A stretch of DNA of 64,000 nt from Larix kaempferi (taxonomy: Eukaryota > Streptophyta > Pinopsida > Pinales > Pinaceae): contig BSBM01000711.1 in assembly GCA_027924585.1 (NCBI GenBank), positions 8,815,001-8,879,000 on the forward strand. Direction: 5' to 3'. Position numbers and translations under genes: made by a program. Positions 10,035 to 22,640 of this stretch are shown here, in pieces. The notes beneath the pieces were generated by a model that did no database searches, was not told where the DNA came from, and worked only from the letters and a program-made list of their open reading frames with translations. The stretch's first letter is position 1. Each line of letters begins with the position of its first letter.

Positions 10035-10700
10035 CTACTCAGAACCAAGTGGTATGCTCATACAATTGGCATCCAATGACACCCCTTCAAGTATGCTCAT
10101 GACAAGTCGACCACCACACAAGATCCACCTATTGCACCAATGAATTATTCTTCGTTCTATTTTTTCAACTAGCCACTTCCAGTGCCCTGTCCGGTAATTA
10201 TGGGAACTAATAATAAAACCAAAGTCGAAGTCCTTCAGAGGGATGTTAAATAGTCCAACAATTCTTCCTGAGGAACATTCTATCATGCCAAAAGTAAATA
10301 ACCCATATTTTCCACAATTGATTACCATACTTATTGCACAACGGTAGGTGTCTAGAAATTCTTTGATATGAGTAGCTTCCCTTAAAGAACCTGAACCAAA
10401 AATCAAAGATTCATCAACGAAAAGAAGATGCAAAGTAGCAATTCTACTTGAGATTTTAACACCTTGGATTTTCCCTTTTATCTTTGCTTGAGACAAGGCT
10501 TTGCTGAAGCCTTCGACCATTAGAAATAATATATTAGGCGACTAGGGACATCCTTGTATCAAGACACGAGTTACCTAGAAAAAGGTGAGGTCAATCCATT
10601 GATGAAAATTGCATAAGTTGCAGAGGTCACACATGACATAATCCATTTGAAAATTTCTGTTTGGAGAATGAGATTCATGCTTTATGGCCTTTGATGGTCT
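10035..10700 (-). pseudogene. LINE (L1-type) reverse transcriptase fragment
   Basis: Read on the minus strand, the segment carries in order WIMSCVTSATYAIFING, QGCP-stop-SPNILFLMVEGF and then LHLLFVDESLIFGSGS. These match the plant L1-type RT block 'WI..C..S..F..NG', 'RQGCPLSP.LF', and 'LLFADDSLIF'. The catalytic FADD has become FVDE. There are in-frame stops within the QGCP and TFF segments and a frameshift near 10,580. About 100 further residues (KEFLDTYRCAIS and onward) fit the thumb region of LINE RTs, and then the similarity ends. No ORF1, endonuclease or poly(A) tail is recognisable, so this is a short dead copy. Confidence 0.8.
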
Positions 10701-11309
10701 AAACATTTATCTCAATTTGTCAATTATCATAAAACATTTTCCTGGAGGAGCTTCTTTATTACTGTAAGGTGTACTTTTCCCGCAGTAAGACCTACACTAG
10801 AGTTGCAACCAAATGAACTATGTGCTATAACGATAATCCAAATTCCCTAGGAGATGCCCTTCCCATGAGGAAGTGCAATTTAGTCTGAAACCATGCCCAA
10901 AAACTCTTGGTAGACTTTCATGAATCTCAATCTTCTTCATAAAATATGATATTTTCATTATTACGCTAAGGAAAATTTAGCAGATAGTTTTGTGAGACTT
11001 CATTTTTTCCTTTGGGATCTCAAAGAAGAAAGAAAAAAAAGAAAAAACTGAGTTTATGACATATTCTCTTGTAATTTCTTGAGTATGAGACTTTATCCTT
11101 GGTTTGGTCTTGAGATGTCATCTTAGTATTTTTTAAGCCATTTTTGTCTTTATCATAAGTATTTTAATGAATACTTGTTATTAATGCTGGTGTTTGGGGC
11201 ATTATTTCTAAACATGTTACTTATTAGATTCCCAATCATGTAAAAATGTTCTTCTTGCTTAGAATATTTGATCATCTTTGTTCACTGTGCTATTTTAGGT
11301 GGGGTTTAA
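10701..11309. other. no gene recognised
   Basis: This is AT-rich sequence without convincing coding or repeat structure. Up to about 10,740 faint continuation of the LINE is possible. Confidence 0.4.
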
Positions 11310-11990
11310 AGTCTATAAACTATGATGCGGCAAAAGACATAAATCAATAATGTATGATGGCTTCACAGCTAGCTCGATCGATGCCATGCACTTTTCCTCT
11401 GCTAAACTTAATGCCATTGATGATTACCTCCTATTGAACTAAGATATCTCTCTTAAACCCAAACTAAAGCAACAACTATATGTACTCTTTTTGTCACTAG
11501 AATCCTTTACCTAGTCAAATTCAACAAGCCCATGCAACATCAATTCACCATCTCCCGCATACCTCAAAGTATAATGTACTATGCCCTTCAAGTAACAAAC
11601 ATATTTTGTTGCGACCTAGTGAATATGCCATGGCTCAACCATATATTGTCTCAAGGTGTTCATTACAAAACATATATGAGGTTTGGCGTTAATTAGATAC
11701 ATCCAAGATCCACTCAACTATCTATACACTGAAAGGGATACAAATTTGAATCCCATTCAACATGGAACTGCATATTTGGTTTCTTAGGAGTAGCTAAGGG
11801 TTAAGAATCTATCATATGAAACCTCTTTAAATTGCAGACTTACCTTGTTCAAGGAACACCTCACTTATACTTTGGGACACCTCTACACCCAAGAAATAGT
11901 GCCTGAATCCAATGTCCTTCCTCTCAAACTCACATTATAACTCTTCCTTGCACCCTACTATGAGCTTCTCATACGTGGGGTTCTATTAGC
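11310..11990 (-). pseudogene. Ty1/copia RT C-terminus and RNase H relic
   Basis: On the minus strand one long but stop-broken frame reads EKLIVGCKEEL, a YFLGVEVSQ-type motif (about 11,900), then INAKPHICFVMNTLRQYMVE, a KYVCYLKGIVHYTLRYA segment, DSSDKKST and MALSLAEEKCMASIE. These correspond to the Copia RT end (LGIEV, RPDI.FAVN.LSQ.M, KR.LRYLKGT..Y.L.Y) and RNase H (DADWAGS..DRKSTSG, ALSSTEAEY.A). Key positions are lost: the RNase H DADWAG segment reads EFD-stop. At least four stops are in frame, and there is a frameshift between the LGIEV motif and the rest. No LTRs were found beside it, so it is an old fragment. Confidence 0.75.
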
Positions 11991-13327
11991 TTCTCATAAG
12001 TATAAGCAAAGTAAATCCTAAGAAATTAACTCCTAAAAATACAATAAAATAAGGTGGTCAATGCCACTTGTACAATGATGAGATACATAGGGCCTCCTTA
12101 ATGAGGGGAAAAATCCATCAAGAAAGAACCAATGGATGTTGATGATGCCACATGGCCACTCCAAAGAATATTCTCCAAGTAACATCCGCAAGACCACCTC
12201 AAAGACCCTTTCGAAGAGGGGACTTCACCAAGCCAAGTCCTCAAAGAAACCACATGTGTATTATCCTCCTAAGGCTTCTCTCAAGATTACTTGTTTATCA
12301 AGCAACGTCTTCAAAGGGGTTACCCTCAAACTTGTCAACTTATCCATTATGGAAATAAAGTTAACCTCAAACAAAGAGGCTCATTTCATGAAATTATGCT
12401 ATAAATCTCTCCAACAAAGTCCATAACAAGGACAAACCTACAAATTTTCAGCTATTCAAGCAAATAAAATATAATAATAAATTTTTAATTTTATATAGAT
12501 ACAATTACATAAGTAATGGCACATACAAACATAACTACTATATATTACACACTTCACATTATTCATATTCAAAAATAGATAACACATGCTATTCAAAACT
12601 AAACATACATATTCATTTAATTATTTAAATAATTTTATTTGAATTTTTAATAACATATATCCATCTAAATAAATTTGATTAATACACGTACCAAAATCAA
12701 AACACACACAACATGTTAAAATTGAAAACTTCACATCAACTATATTCAAATCCTATTAAATAATATACACACAAAATAAACACTTGAAACACAACTACAA
12801 ATTTCAAAATAATATACACATTATAACACTTGAACACAACTACAAATTTTAAATCAATCATATTCAAATCAACGATACATTTTATAAACAAATTTTCATT
12901 TAAATGTTTTAGCCTCCTTCATCCACCAAGATACCACAGGAAATTCCCCCAAGGGGATTACACCATGGCATCACTCTTTAACATAATGACAATGCTCCAA
13001 TAGGAGTTATCCAAGCATGCAACTCATCCCCAACAAGGTTGAACTACCATCCAATTAAAATCATGTCAAGAGGGACGCTCCATCAACCAACTGGTAAGCC
13101 GAAATATGCACAAAAATGAGTCTTCTTCCAGTAGATGAGACATCACTCAAAATAAAAGACTTCCAAGGAAATATAAATATAAATATACAACCTGTTCCAT
13201 TCTATTATTGTGTCCCGAGTTGTGGTCTGTACTAAGATATGCTAGGATGCAGGTAGGTCTCCTTCAAGATGGAACGACTTATTGACAGTGATGAAAAGAT
13301 ATATTGGAATCCCTCTCCAAAGGTGAC
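11991..13327. other. AT-rich stretch without recognised genes
   Basis: A 96-codon frame at 12,136-12,426 on the plus strand has no recognisable motif. From 12,430 to 12,910 the DNA is very AT-rich with repeated ATTCAAA and ACACAA words. Confidence 0.45.
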
Positions 13328-13332
13328 GTATT

Positions 13333-13675
13333 TGTTGGGAATTCAGCCCACATAAATCATAAATATGTAACTACAGAAAACAAGAAGATTACAACATATT
13401 CCATAGAACACAGCAATAACACAAGACACAGAATTTACGTGGTTCACCCACTGAATGTGGGCTACATCCACGGGACAAGGGCAGGTAATCTTTATTCATT
13501 ATCAACAATAGTTTACAAACTATCCTAGAGAGGGCTTAAAGCCCTAACTCAATATCTTCCTCAATGGGCCACATATTTAAGTAAACCTTCAGTTATGTGT
13601 AACTGATTATACCGTTGGTGAAACCACCGTGAACCAACTTGACCTCAACCGTCAATTGGTTGTCACATTCCAACA
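13333..13675 (-). repeat. 3' LTR of the Copia-type element
   Basis: It runs from TGTTGGGAATTC to CATTCCAACA (343 bp), bounded by TG and CA. The same sequence recurs at 15,801-16,120 without indels. Confidence 0.92.
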
Positions 13676-13687
13676 ATCTCCACCTTG
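13676..13687 (-). promoter_or_regulatory. polypurine tract
   Basis: On the minus strand AAGGTGGAGAT directly precedes TGTTGGAATG, the usual Copia arrangement at the 3' LTR. Confidence 0.85.
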
Positions 13688-13870
13688 ACAACAATTTACC
13701 TGATGCCCTGCCCTTGTCCATTTGTGCTTCTAAATACCAAAGCACTCATTTCACTGCTTCACTTGGATTTGCCATGTATCCACTGACAACACCAACCACA
13801 TTTGAAAAGATCTCATCGCATACATCACACCAGCATACCATACACGAGACATATAACCCTTTTCTTCATT
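13688..13870 (-). pseudogene. Copia RT scrap in the element interior
   Basis: On the minus strand GVMYAMRS and then NVVGVVSGYMANPSEAVK, stop, VLWYLEAQMDKG match the Copia RT block 'LMYAM..TRPDI..AVG.VSR.M.NP...H...VK..LRYL.GT..KG'. About a dozen residues are missing between the two parts. This shows that the element derives from a pol-bearing Copia by internal deletion. Confidence 0.65.
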
Positions 13871-14869
13871 ACGTGGACATCAATCTGAAGAAAGCTTATG
13901 ATGTTTACCAGTTTCATTATCATGTACTCATCCTATGATAACCAAAACTTACCATCAATCTGTCTCTTGTACATTTACACTCAAGATTTTTTTGTAGCTC
14001 TTAGATCCTTCATATCGAATTTCCAACAACCTGAGCCAACATGTTGATCTTAAACCATGCTTTTCCTAACTCAAGCATAGCGCCAACCTTGGCTCACCAT
14101 GAAGTAATCCAACATTTTGTACCACACGCCTAAGTGACTCTTCAGGCCATACAATGATTACTTTGAACTTGCAAACAAAATATTCCTATGCAATCCTGAG
14201 CACCTTCTATGCTCCACCTCAAACTTTACATCCGAAGACCTTAGCCAAATCCGGCCAAGACAACCAAATGAGCCTTCACCGCTCACCTTCAGGTCTTTTT
14301 ACAATGGAGTTAACCAAGCCTTTAAAATAGGCTTCATTACATGTAATCTCATGGGAAAAAAACATAAGCGCACAACAACCAACTTATGCCCTACCCCTTT
14401 TAGTTTACCTAAATCTATGTTTACTTTCATAGGTAACTAACAACCTAGGGTATGCATACCATTTTAAGTCTTACAGACATATGCTAGTTACATGTAAGAA
14501 ATTAAATTCTACAACTCCATAAAATAATAGTCAATAATTTGTTTTAATTCAAATACCTCACTCGAAATTTAGAACACCTCCTCTGCATATATACTCCATT
14601 TACTTAATGACTAGGTAGCATTAATGTCTTCCATGCAATCTGCATCTCTTCAACATCACCCAGAATAAATTCCATGGGATGCGGCTACCACTTATTGGTA
14701 GCCTTTTCGACCTTCACATGGAGATGCAAAAATATTGGACCATGCATGACCTCCAATGAAGCATCCGAACTTCACATCGCTCTCCCCCCCCCAAAAAAAT
14801 CGCATCATCCATAGAGAGTTCAATCTCTAAAAAAAAAAAAATTCACTCTCTGCCAGCGATATCTTTACC
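13871..14869. other. non-coding interior of the Copia-type element
   Basis: I recognise no motif in the short frames here. A C-run and an A-run at about 14,785-14,840 mark the border to the more GC-rich next part. Confidence 0.45.
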
Positions 14870-15785
14870 AGGGAAATGTCTCCATCACATGGCTCTTTCT
14901 TCAACATTTCCTGGGCAGTGCGTACCTCACGCCCCCAATGGTGGGTCATTGTTTTTTTTAATCAATGGATCCACGGTCTCTTATTCTTAAGCAGCCTCAT
15001 GCTATGGAAGGCACCGACAGGCAGCAGCGTGATCACAACAATAGGAGTTCTACGCTTGCATCAGCCAATGGCCTCGATTCTACTTTTTGGCTGCTATCAT
15101 GCAGAGGTGTTACACCTTCTCCAACGTACAGCTCCACGGGCTTATGGCTTAGTGCATCAACCAATGGTCCACGGGCTTGCGGCTTAGTGCATCAACTAAC
15201 GACCACTCCTGGCATCTTCTGGTGGCCACTTCTACCACCACACAGCCGCTAACTCCTTCACGACTCCTCTGCAGCTATCACTTGGACAGGCGGCCTCCTC
15301 GATAGCACATTCACGGGCTGGCTTCTCCACCAATCGGCAGTTTTCTCCACCTTAGACAAAAGAAATGGTGGCTCTCTCTAGGGGCTCCTCTCGGCATGTT
15401 CGGGTTCCCACTGCCTCTTTTCGGCATGTTTGGGTTCCCACTGCCTCTTCTCGGCATGCTCGGGCTCCCCACAGCACTGGCTAGCACTTCTGCACGGGCT
15501 CCTATTCTATGGACTGCTCACTCCTACTGACTGCGACCTCCACCATAGTGATCGACCTTCATGGCCAACATCCTCTACCTCTGCATGGCCCAGCAACACA
15601 GTCGGATCTCTCTCTCTCTGCATTCATGCAAATTCTGACCATGAGCAGCTCTGGCCGACACTTCATCCAGCTGGTCTTCTGTGCACGGGTATCTAGGACA
15701 ATCTTCTCCACTTCAGATGAGAGGTCCTCCAGCAAAATGCTCCACCTCAGATTCTTTTGGATTTACACCCTTTCCAATAACCTTC
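14870..15785. other. GC-richer interior segment with short direct repeats
   Basis: This part is clearly richer in C and G than the DNA around it. It holds three 30-bp repeats starting at 15,391, 15,421 and 15,451 (TCGGCATGTTCGGGTTCCCA-like) and two 35-bp repeats starting near 15,134 and 15,169 (CCACGGGCTT, GGCTTAGTGCATCAAC). Several overlapping open frames exist on the plus strand, but none has a known domain. It lies just inside the primer-binding site and may be leader or captured sequence. Confidence 0.5.
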
Positions 15786-15786
15786 G

Positions 15787-15798
15787 GCTCTAATACCA
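15787..15798 (-). promoter_or_regulatory. primer-binding site (tRNA-iMet type)
   Basis: On the minus strand TGGTATTAGAGC follows the LTR end CCCAACA after two bases (AG). It differs by one base from the standard TGGTATCAGAGC. Confidence 0.88.
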
Positions 15799-15800
15799 CT

Positions 15801-16120
15801 TGTTGGGCATTCAGCCCACATAAATCATAAATATGTAACTACAAAAAACAAGAAGATTACAACATATTCAACAGACCACAGCAATAACACAAGACACAGA
15901 ATTTACGTGGTTTACCCACTGAATGTGGGCTACATCCACGGGACAAGGGCAGGCAGTCTTTATTCATCATCAACAATAGTTTACAAACTATCTTGGAGAG
16001 GGTTTAAAGCCCTGACTCAATATATGTTTCAATGGGCCACATATTTAAGCAAACCTTCAGTTATGTGTAACTGATTATACCATTGGTGAAACCACCATGA
16101 ACCAACTTGACCTCAACCGT
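15801..16120 (-). repeat. 5' LTR of the Copia-type element, main part
   Basis: It matches 13,333-13,652 over 320 bases with no indel, then stops at the nested insertion. The final 23 bases are found at 24,850-24,872. Confidence 0.92.
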
Positions 16121-17867
16121 GTTGACCAATGCGACCTCGGTCGACAGGGGTTCACCTCACTGTTGACACATACCGCAGTCTCCCTGGGCACCGGCCTGGG
16201 CAGGTTTGAGCCCACCCAACAACACCTGCAGAGCGGATGAGGTCTCACTTGAGGCATCCAGGAAGAGCAGACGCAACCATGTTTCCGCTGAGGGAGGAGG
16301 AAAGTTGTGGCTGTGCAGACTAACTCTATTGCGATACTTAAACAGAAACTTTGGACTTTCGTCAAGGAGTTATAACATATTGCTTCATCACAGCATTTAT
16401 CATCACATTCAGCATAGAACACATTACTTGATCACAACATTTATTGTCATAGCAACAGTAAGCAGATATTACATCAAACAACATTCATACATCGCAACAT
16501 TATAAAAGATTGTACCAAAACATCATCATTATATTACTGTCACGATCATATACCAGAAGCAAAACATATATCTTCATACACAATGGTTCTCCAATTCCTT
16601 CGCTTCTTCTCCTTTATCTTCTATCTCTCCATCCATATCTATATCTATTACTTACAACTCTCATCTATTTATAGGCTTCCGCCAATACAATACTTGTCCA
16701 CTTACAAACGACTTCCTAACTGACACTTATGGACAATTGACCCAATATCTACTGACTCGGTCCAAATGACCCCCAAAACCCACATACCATGGTACAACTG
16801 ACTCACTAATACATAATGTATGGTCCAAGTGACCCAAAACCTGCCAACTGCGGTATTCTTTAACACAAAATACTCATTTCGCGCCCTCATCTGATGTGTC
16901 ACAGCGTCGGCGATACTGCAACATTTTCCCATCAAACAACCTACCAATAGGCCCCCAACACAATCTTGTGGCTCGCCCTCAAGCCACATTAACTGCTAGA
17001 CATAATGCCGTCGAACTGAACTAGGTTTCGGTAACTATTCTTGCTGTCTAGATCACGCGGTGTTGTTCTGCTCCTTCTGCTACACTGATCATCATCTGTA
17101 TGTTGAACCCAAAATTGTCATCACCCGACTTGCTATCATGTACTTTCAAAACTCATCCTTGAGTCTCTTGGAAAGGTACTGACAGGAAGAAAAAGAGGAT
17201 GAACAGTACCAAGAGGTGAAATCAGTAGATGACTCTGTCACATCTGTTTCACACTAGCAACTTGTTCCTACTGTGGGCAGGGAGCTACTGCCTCAACCTG
17301 CTCAGGGGTCGAGAAAAGCACAATCCTTCAAACAACTACTGCATACTTAACCATGTTGGACCGGCCCTCGGCTCGGGCATACCACAATGTAAGTGCACCC
17401 GCCATATCAAGGCACTCAGGGACACTCATCGTTCGGGCTCACAGGGCCCCTGGGGTGCTGCCACGGGAAACGAAGTGAAGCATTTCCACAGCCTCCTTGG
17501 AATTACTCACAACTTAACTCGCAACCAGATCAACCAGAATAACCACTCTATTTCAGAACAACTTTGTTGTAGTGAACTACCAGCTACCTCGGCTACTTAT
17601 AGTCAGACCATTCCCAGGTCACAACGGTGAGAATGATGCCCCACTACCTCTCATCTATGTGTGTGAACCCATCGACTGACACAACAGGGGGGGGTGACCA
17701 TGCTATCACCGAAGATCCCATGTGTCGATGTGTGAGCAATATTCTCACATTTTGCTGATCGTACCAACCCAACATGCCAAGTGAAAAACATGTCATCGTC
17801 ATGTGGTAATCCAGCTGAATCTATCAAGTGCAATCATGTATAGGGATGATGGGCAGAGGTGAAAACA
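16120..17867 (-). repeat. 3' LTR of the nested gypsy element
   Basis: On the minus strand it would start TGTTTTCACC after GGGGGATACGGGGCAG and end GGTCAACA at the Copia LTR, giving TGTT/AACA ends and about 1.75 kb. A TATA box at 16,666-16,673 suits an LTR promoter. There is no second copy to confirm the limits. Confidence 0.6.
16666..16673 (-). promoter_or_regulatory. TATA box in the gypsy LTR
   Basis: The minus strand reads CCTATAAATAGATG, a consensus TATA box about 1.2 kb into the LTR, leaving about 550 bases for R and U5. Confidence 0.55.
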
Positions 17868-17889
17868 CTGCCCCGTATCCCCCAAATCC
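17868..17889 (-). promoter_or_regulatory. polypurine tract of the nested gypsy element
   Basis: The minus strand reads GAGGATTTGGGGGATACGGG then GCAG, followed by TG. Two pyrimidine interruptions make it less than ideal. Confidence 0.5.
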
Positions 17890-18046
17890 TCTGTAATCAT
17901 CATGAAAATTATTCAACAAAATTTGTCGTTGGTCCTGATCGCAATACTGCTACAAACCTTCCCGCTTTCGCATACCTTCATCTATTGGTGAGCCATCTGC
18001 CACCAAGCAACCTGCAATGCATACACTTTTTTTTTTTTGATGCGAC

Positions 18047-19200
18047 TCAGACATCGCACTGCTCTAAGCCCGATCGATAGGGCTTCAACCTGTGGCCATT
18101 TACCAGCTTGGGGAGCATCACCCCATCCAATCGCTGCAACTGAACTACTCCTCCTGAAGTAATACTATTGATGTGATATGGACCCAGCCAATGCATCTGC
18201 AACTTTCCTGGATGTTTCATAAACTTGCTGTCATATAATAACACCAAGTCGCCTTGCGGAAACTATTTGTTTTTTATGTGGCTATCATGCCATGCCTTCT
18301 GGTGATCCTTCTCCACTCCTTGGTGAAATCCAGCGATAAATCGATCCTCCTCCAGCTCCACCAATTACGCTAAACGTTCATCAATGCTGCAACATCATCC
18401 ATGCTCGTAACAGCCGCAATTCGTAGACTTGGAACTATGTACTCAATTGGCATAATTGCTTCCTTCCCATAGACCAACTTGAAAGGTGTTTAGCCAGTCA
18501 ACCTTTTACATGTGGTGCGATAGGCCCACAACACTGCTAGGATTTTCAGGTCCCAGTCGTCGTGGTTCGCATTGCACACTTTCGTCAGTGCATGCTCCAA
18601 TACCTTCTTAAACGCCTCCATCGTTCCATTCTCCTATGGGTGATAGGGTGTACTCTTCTTATGCTGTATCTGCAACTCTTTCGTCAATGCACCAATAGTG
18701 CGATTAAGAAAGTGGTTTCCTTGATCACTCAGCAATATCTTGGGGCAGCTAAAATGAGTGGTAATGTGGTCAAACAAAAATCGAGCAGCCGTTGCAACAG
18801 AGCAATCAACTACGGGTGCTTCCTCGGCCCATTGGGTCAAGTACTCTGTCGCTGTGACAATATACCGCGCACCTGTGCGTTTTCCTGGTGGATGAATCGG
18901 CCCAACAAAATCCACAGCCCATTTTTCGAACGGTTGCAATGTCACTTGAGGTAGTAGCGGCATCTCGTCTTATCTGGACGGCTTACTAGTTTGCTGACAA
19001 ACATCACAAGACCATGCATAGTTGGTTGCATAATTATATAATGTAGGCCACCAAAGTCCTGCACCCAGTACCTTCCAGGCAGTCGCCCGACCGCCATAAT
19101 GTCCTTCTGCTACTCCTCTATGTGCCTCAGCCAATATCTGCGCTTGCTCATGCGGCAAGACACATCTGCACAATATCTCATCAATGCCCAATTTATACAA
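18047..19200 (-). pseudogene. integrase of the nested gypsy element
   Basis: From 19,200 downwards: the HHCC zinc domain (HRGVAEGHYGG, then C-x2-C in SCDVCQQ), and after a stop the core with WAVDFVG (first Asp), LLSDQGNHF (second Asp) and, past another stop near 18,635, a GTMEAF segment (catalytic Glu). The part at 18,247-18,047 has VLLYDSKFMKHPGKLQMHWL followed by GPY and ends with NGHRLKPY, the C-terminal module of this integrase type. The catalytic triad is still visible, but at least three stops or shifts break the frame. Confidence 0.87.
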
Positions 19201-19215
19201 TTCTCCCGCAATTAG

Positions 19216-20631
19216 CTATAAGTCAGCAGCCTTGACAACCAATTGCTTCTTCTTAGTAGTGGTAAAATCGACTTGCGCAGTTCTGGTCACCACAAACTGA
19301 AGGATGTCATCAAAATATTTATCAGCGGCGACGTGAAATAGTTGGGCATCCGGCAACTCGTCTTCGATATTAGTTGGGTCTTCCCTTGTGTCAATCCGTG
19401 ACAAATGATCTGGTCCAGCATTCAACCTCCCCAGTTTCACAATGAATTTGAAATCAAACTCCTGAAACAAAAGTAGCCAATGGCAAATATCCCCCCCCAA
19501 CACAGTCTTATTGACCAAGAATTTCAATGCAGAATGATTGGTAAACATTTTAAAGTCACCACCCAACAAATAGTACCTGAATTTCTACAGTGCATAAACC
19601 ATGGCCAGACCTTCTTATTTTGTGGTAGTGTAATTGCGTTTTGCAGAGGACAGCTTCCGACTTGAAAAAGCAATGGGATGATCAAGGTCACCTTCTCTGG
19701 GTTGAGCCAACACAACACCTAATGCAATTGATGAAGCATCAACATGGACATGGAATTCCTTACTCCAGTCCGGAAAAACCAAGATTGGGGTCGATGCCAT
19801 CTTTGCTTTGAGCATTTCAAAGCTATCCTGACATTCCGGGCTCCACTGGAATGCCGCGTCCTTCTTTAACAACTTTTCCATAGGGGCAGTAATCGCAGCA
19901 TACCCCCTGATAAACTTGCGATAATATCCCGTATGACCCAAGGTTGCATGCAACTGTTTAACAGTGGTTGGCGGTTTCAACCCCAAAATGAGCTCAATTT
20001 TGGCTGGATCGACCAGCAATCCCTGCTTACACATGATATGACCCAACAATATCCAGAATGGTTCACAGAAAATACATTTCTTCAAGTTTAGCGATATCTG
20101 GTGCTGTCGGCATCACTCAAGCATTAACCACAGATTGGCCAGATGCTCACGAATTAATCCATAAACAGTACAATCATCCATATATACCTACAAAAACTTC
20201 TGAATAAAATCTTTGAATGCAACAACGACCCGAGAGAATATCGCAGGTGCATTCTTCAATCCAAACGGCATTACCGTGTACTGAAAGCAACCCCATTCAG
20301 TAAAAAAAGTTGTCTTATAGCGATCTTCCTTGGCAATGCGAATCTGATGGTAGCCATAGAATCCATCAGTGAAAGAGTACATCTCCTGGCCACCCACTCC
20401 TTCAAGTACTTCATTAGTAAACGGGGTCGGAAAAGGGTCATGCAAGCAGGCATCGTTCAACTTTCGCAAGTCGACGCAAATGTGCACTTCACTTGTTTTC
20501 TTGTCCTGCACTACCATAGGACTGATCCATTTGGACTCTTCCACAGGTTCAATAATACCAGCATCCAACATGCGATCAAGTTCCGCCTTGACCTTTTCTT
20601 TATGTCATGGATTCAGCCAATAAGGTCACTG
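19216..20631 (-). pseudogene. reverse transcriptase and RNase H of the nested gypsy element
   Basis: RT reads MLDAGIIEPVEESKWISPMV, SFTDGFYGYHQI and MPFGLKNAPAIFSR, then a TAG (20,188-20,190) just before an intact VYMDD catalytic box at 20,170-20,187. After a further stop and frame change come the thumb (ILLGHIMCKQGLLVDPAKIE, LGHTGYYRKFIRGYAAI) and the RNase H beginning HVHVDASSIALGVVLAQP. The rest of RNase H and the connection are at 19,569-19,216 (MFTNHSALKFLV, LSRIDT). Several stops make it inactive even though the YMDD is preserved. Confidence 0.88.
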
Positions 20632-22140
20632 TCAGACTGGCTTAGCATCTAGTTTCAATGGAATCTTCATCTCTCCTAAATCACCCAGGATTCCCTTCAT
20701 TTTGGAAAACTTCATGGGAAACATGTCTTGAAACTCATGAAGTAACTCAGTAACCTTACTCATCATCTCATCATCCCAATAATCCCCAACATTAGCAAAC
20801 TTGGGAGTAGCCTCGGTGCTGATATTCATCTTGCGAAGCTGCAATGGTTGACTGAATGGATTACTTGGCGTAACAGGTGGGACCATGTCGCGACTACCTT
20901 CAGACTCAGGAATGTTAACATTCTGGGGATCATCATCATCCTCTGGGCCACCACTGATGTTGAAGTACTCCATGAGAGACTGCATCTGGCAATGTGTGTG
21001 TGGGTCAATAGGGTAGGCCGTCGGAACAACCTGAAATACCACGTCGCGGATGAGCTATAGGGAATTATGGACATCCAGGTTAGCATCCGCAAAAGTGAAC
21101 GTATGAGTGAAATAGATCGTCAACTCCCCCCATGTTGTAATGTCTCGGCACAACTTGGCTGCAGTGTACCATGAGCATGGTATCTCATCAAAAGTATGGA
21201 AAAAAGCATGGACCCGCTCATATCTGGGTCGCATCACCCATAAGCATTGGCACTCCATCACATGATCACTGGGATGAGTCCGGCCATCATACTTGCCAGT
21301 GTGATAAACCTCAGTATCGCTGAACCAAACCATCATCAACCTTCGACACTGTGACCAACCTTTAATGAATTTATTATGGGTCGCCCACCAGCGTGCTTGA
21401 GCAGCCTTCAGCGCTTCGTCCAAGGCTAGCAATCGCTGTGGTTCTGGGATGCGATCTTCAAATTCTGCTAAAAAGGTGGTGAGGCCAGGCAACCCATCGT
21501 AGACAGGCAATGTGATCGTTTCTGTCACAACACGACATAAGGATTGCGTAACTAAGCCACATTTTTGGAATGGTACTTCATGCATTCGATTCTGCCAATG
21601 TTCCAATGCATCATCAAAGTCGGAAGACACAAAGCTCTCATCGCACCACTCCAACTCACTGTAGGAAGTGGGATGAATATAATCTTCAGAGATATTGAAT
21701 GCATGGTCCCATCTAGCAGGATCATCATCTCTTACAGGCTCCACGTAGCAGCGTCCTTCAGCCAGATCTAACAGGGCTACGACTCTAAAATCGCGATTCT
21801 CAAAGGTCATCATGCGCTTCTTGAAGTTGATTACAGCTCCACGATCGTTAGCCCATCCGATCCCCAAGAGCGCCGGATAAGAGCTTCCTCCCTCAACTAT
21901 TTCAATAACATCAAAGTCAGCATAAGTCTTCATACCCTCAATATTAATCATGAGCCGTGGAACTCACCCAATGGGTGTTACCTTCGCATGGTTAGACAAC
22001 CAGAGCTGCACAGGAGACCAGCTCAATGGGGGACTCCCCATCTTCTGCCACGCCTACTTGGTTAAGATGCTAACATCTGAACCAAGGTCAAGAATCATAG
22101 AGTCAACATCATATTCACCAATCTGAATATTCATTCACTT
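20632..22140 (-). pseudogene. protease and pre-RT linker of the nested gypsy element
   Basis: Near 22,140-22,050 the minus strand reads MNIQIGEYDVDSMILDLGSD followed by VSILTK. The D-L-G-S is an aspartic protease active site of the D-S/T-G type. A stop interrupts the protein soon after. A 298-codon frame (21,951-21,055) continues with the protease C-terminal part (LLGIGWANDRG) and a long linker of unknown role. A further frame (21,042-20,632) ends with the segment before RT (EFQDMFPMKFSKMKGILGDL). The linker of about 300 residues between protease and RT is unusually long. Confidence 0.75.
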
Positions 22141-22640
22141 CTCCTTTCCAGTCTTCTGTCGCTGTAGGGAGTTTACTGTATACTCCTGTCGTCCTTTCGA
22201 AAATCACTACAACCATCCCTCAATCTCAACCAGGGAAGTCGAGTCTTGGGCCAATGATAGATAGCTTTTAAGAAGCTTTTGCAATGCCCTGATGGTGGTG
22301 GTCGATGAGTGTCTGATGTAGTATCAAAGACAGGCGGCATATTGCACACAACAGCCTTACCGCGGTCTTTTTCCAAAGTACAACGTGCCTCCAGGAATGT
22401 CTCTCGCTTTGTATCAATGTCGAAGGGTACTGTCTTCTGAACCACCAACCAAATCAGTGGTCATGAACCATCCTCCCCAGTCGTCTTGCCTCCACGAGTG
22501 ACAACAGCCACCGAAGCATCTTGTGGTCGCGGTTCTATAGAAATGGTCACAATATTTGCACCTTGCGTCTGGTTGTGCTATAGATTCCTCGGTCGATTGA
22601 CATTTTGATTGGCGTTTGGCGGTGGTCGCGGGGGATGGTT

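Noticed and set aside
12136-12426. 96-codon frame
   Set aside because: No recognisable motif, no neighbouring signal, and lengths of this order occur by chance in AT-moderate DNA.
17686-17694. G-run at 17.69 kb as polypurine tract of the nested gypsy element
   Set aside because: It lies on the plus strand, opposite to the element, and would not precede the LTR; the tract at 17,868-17,889 fits better.
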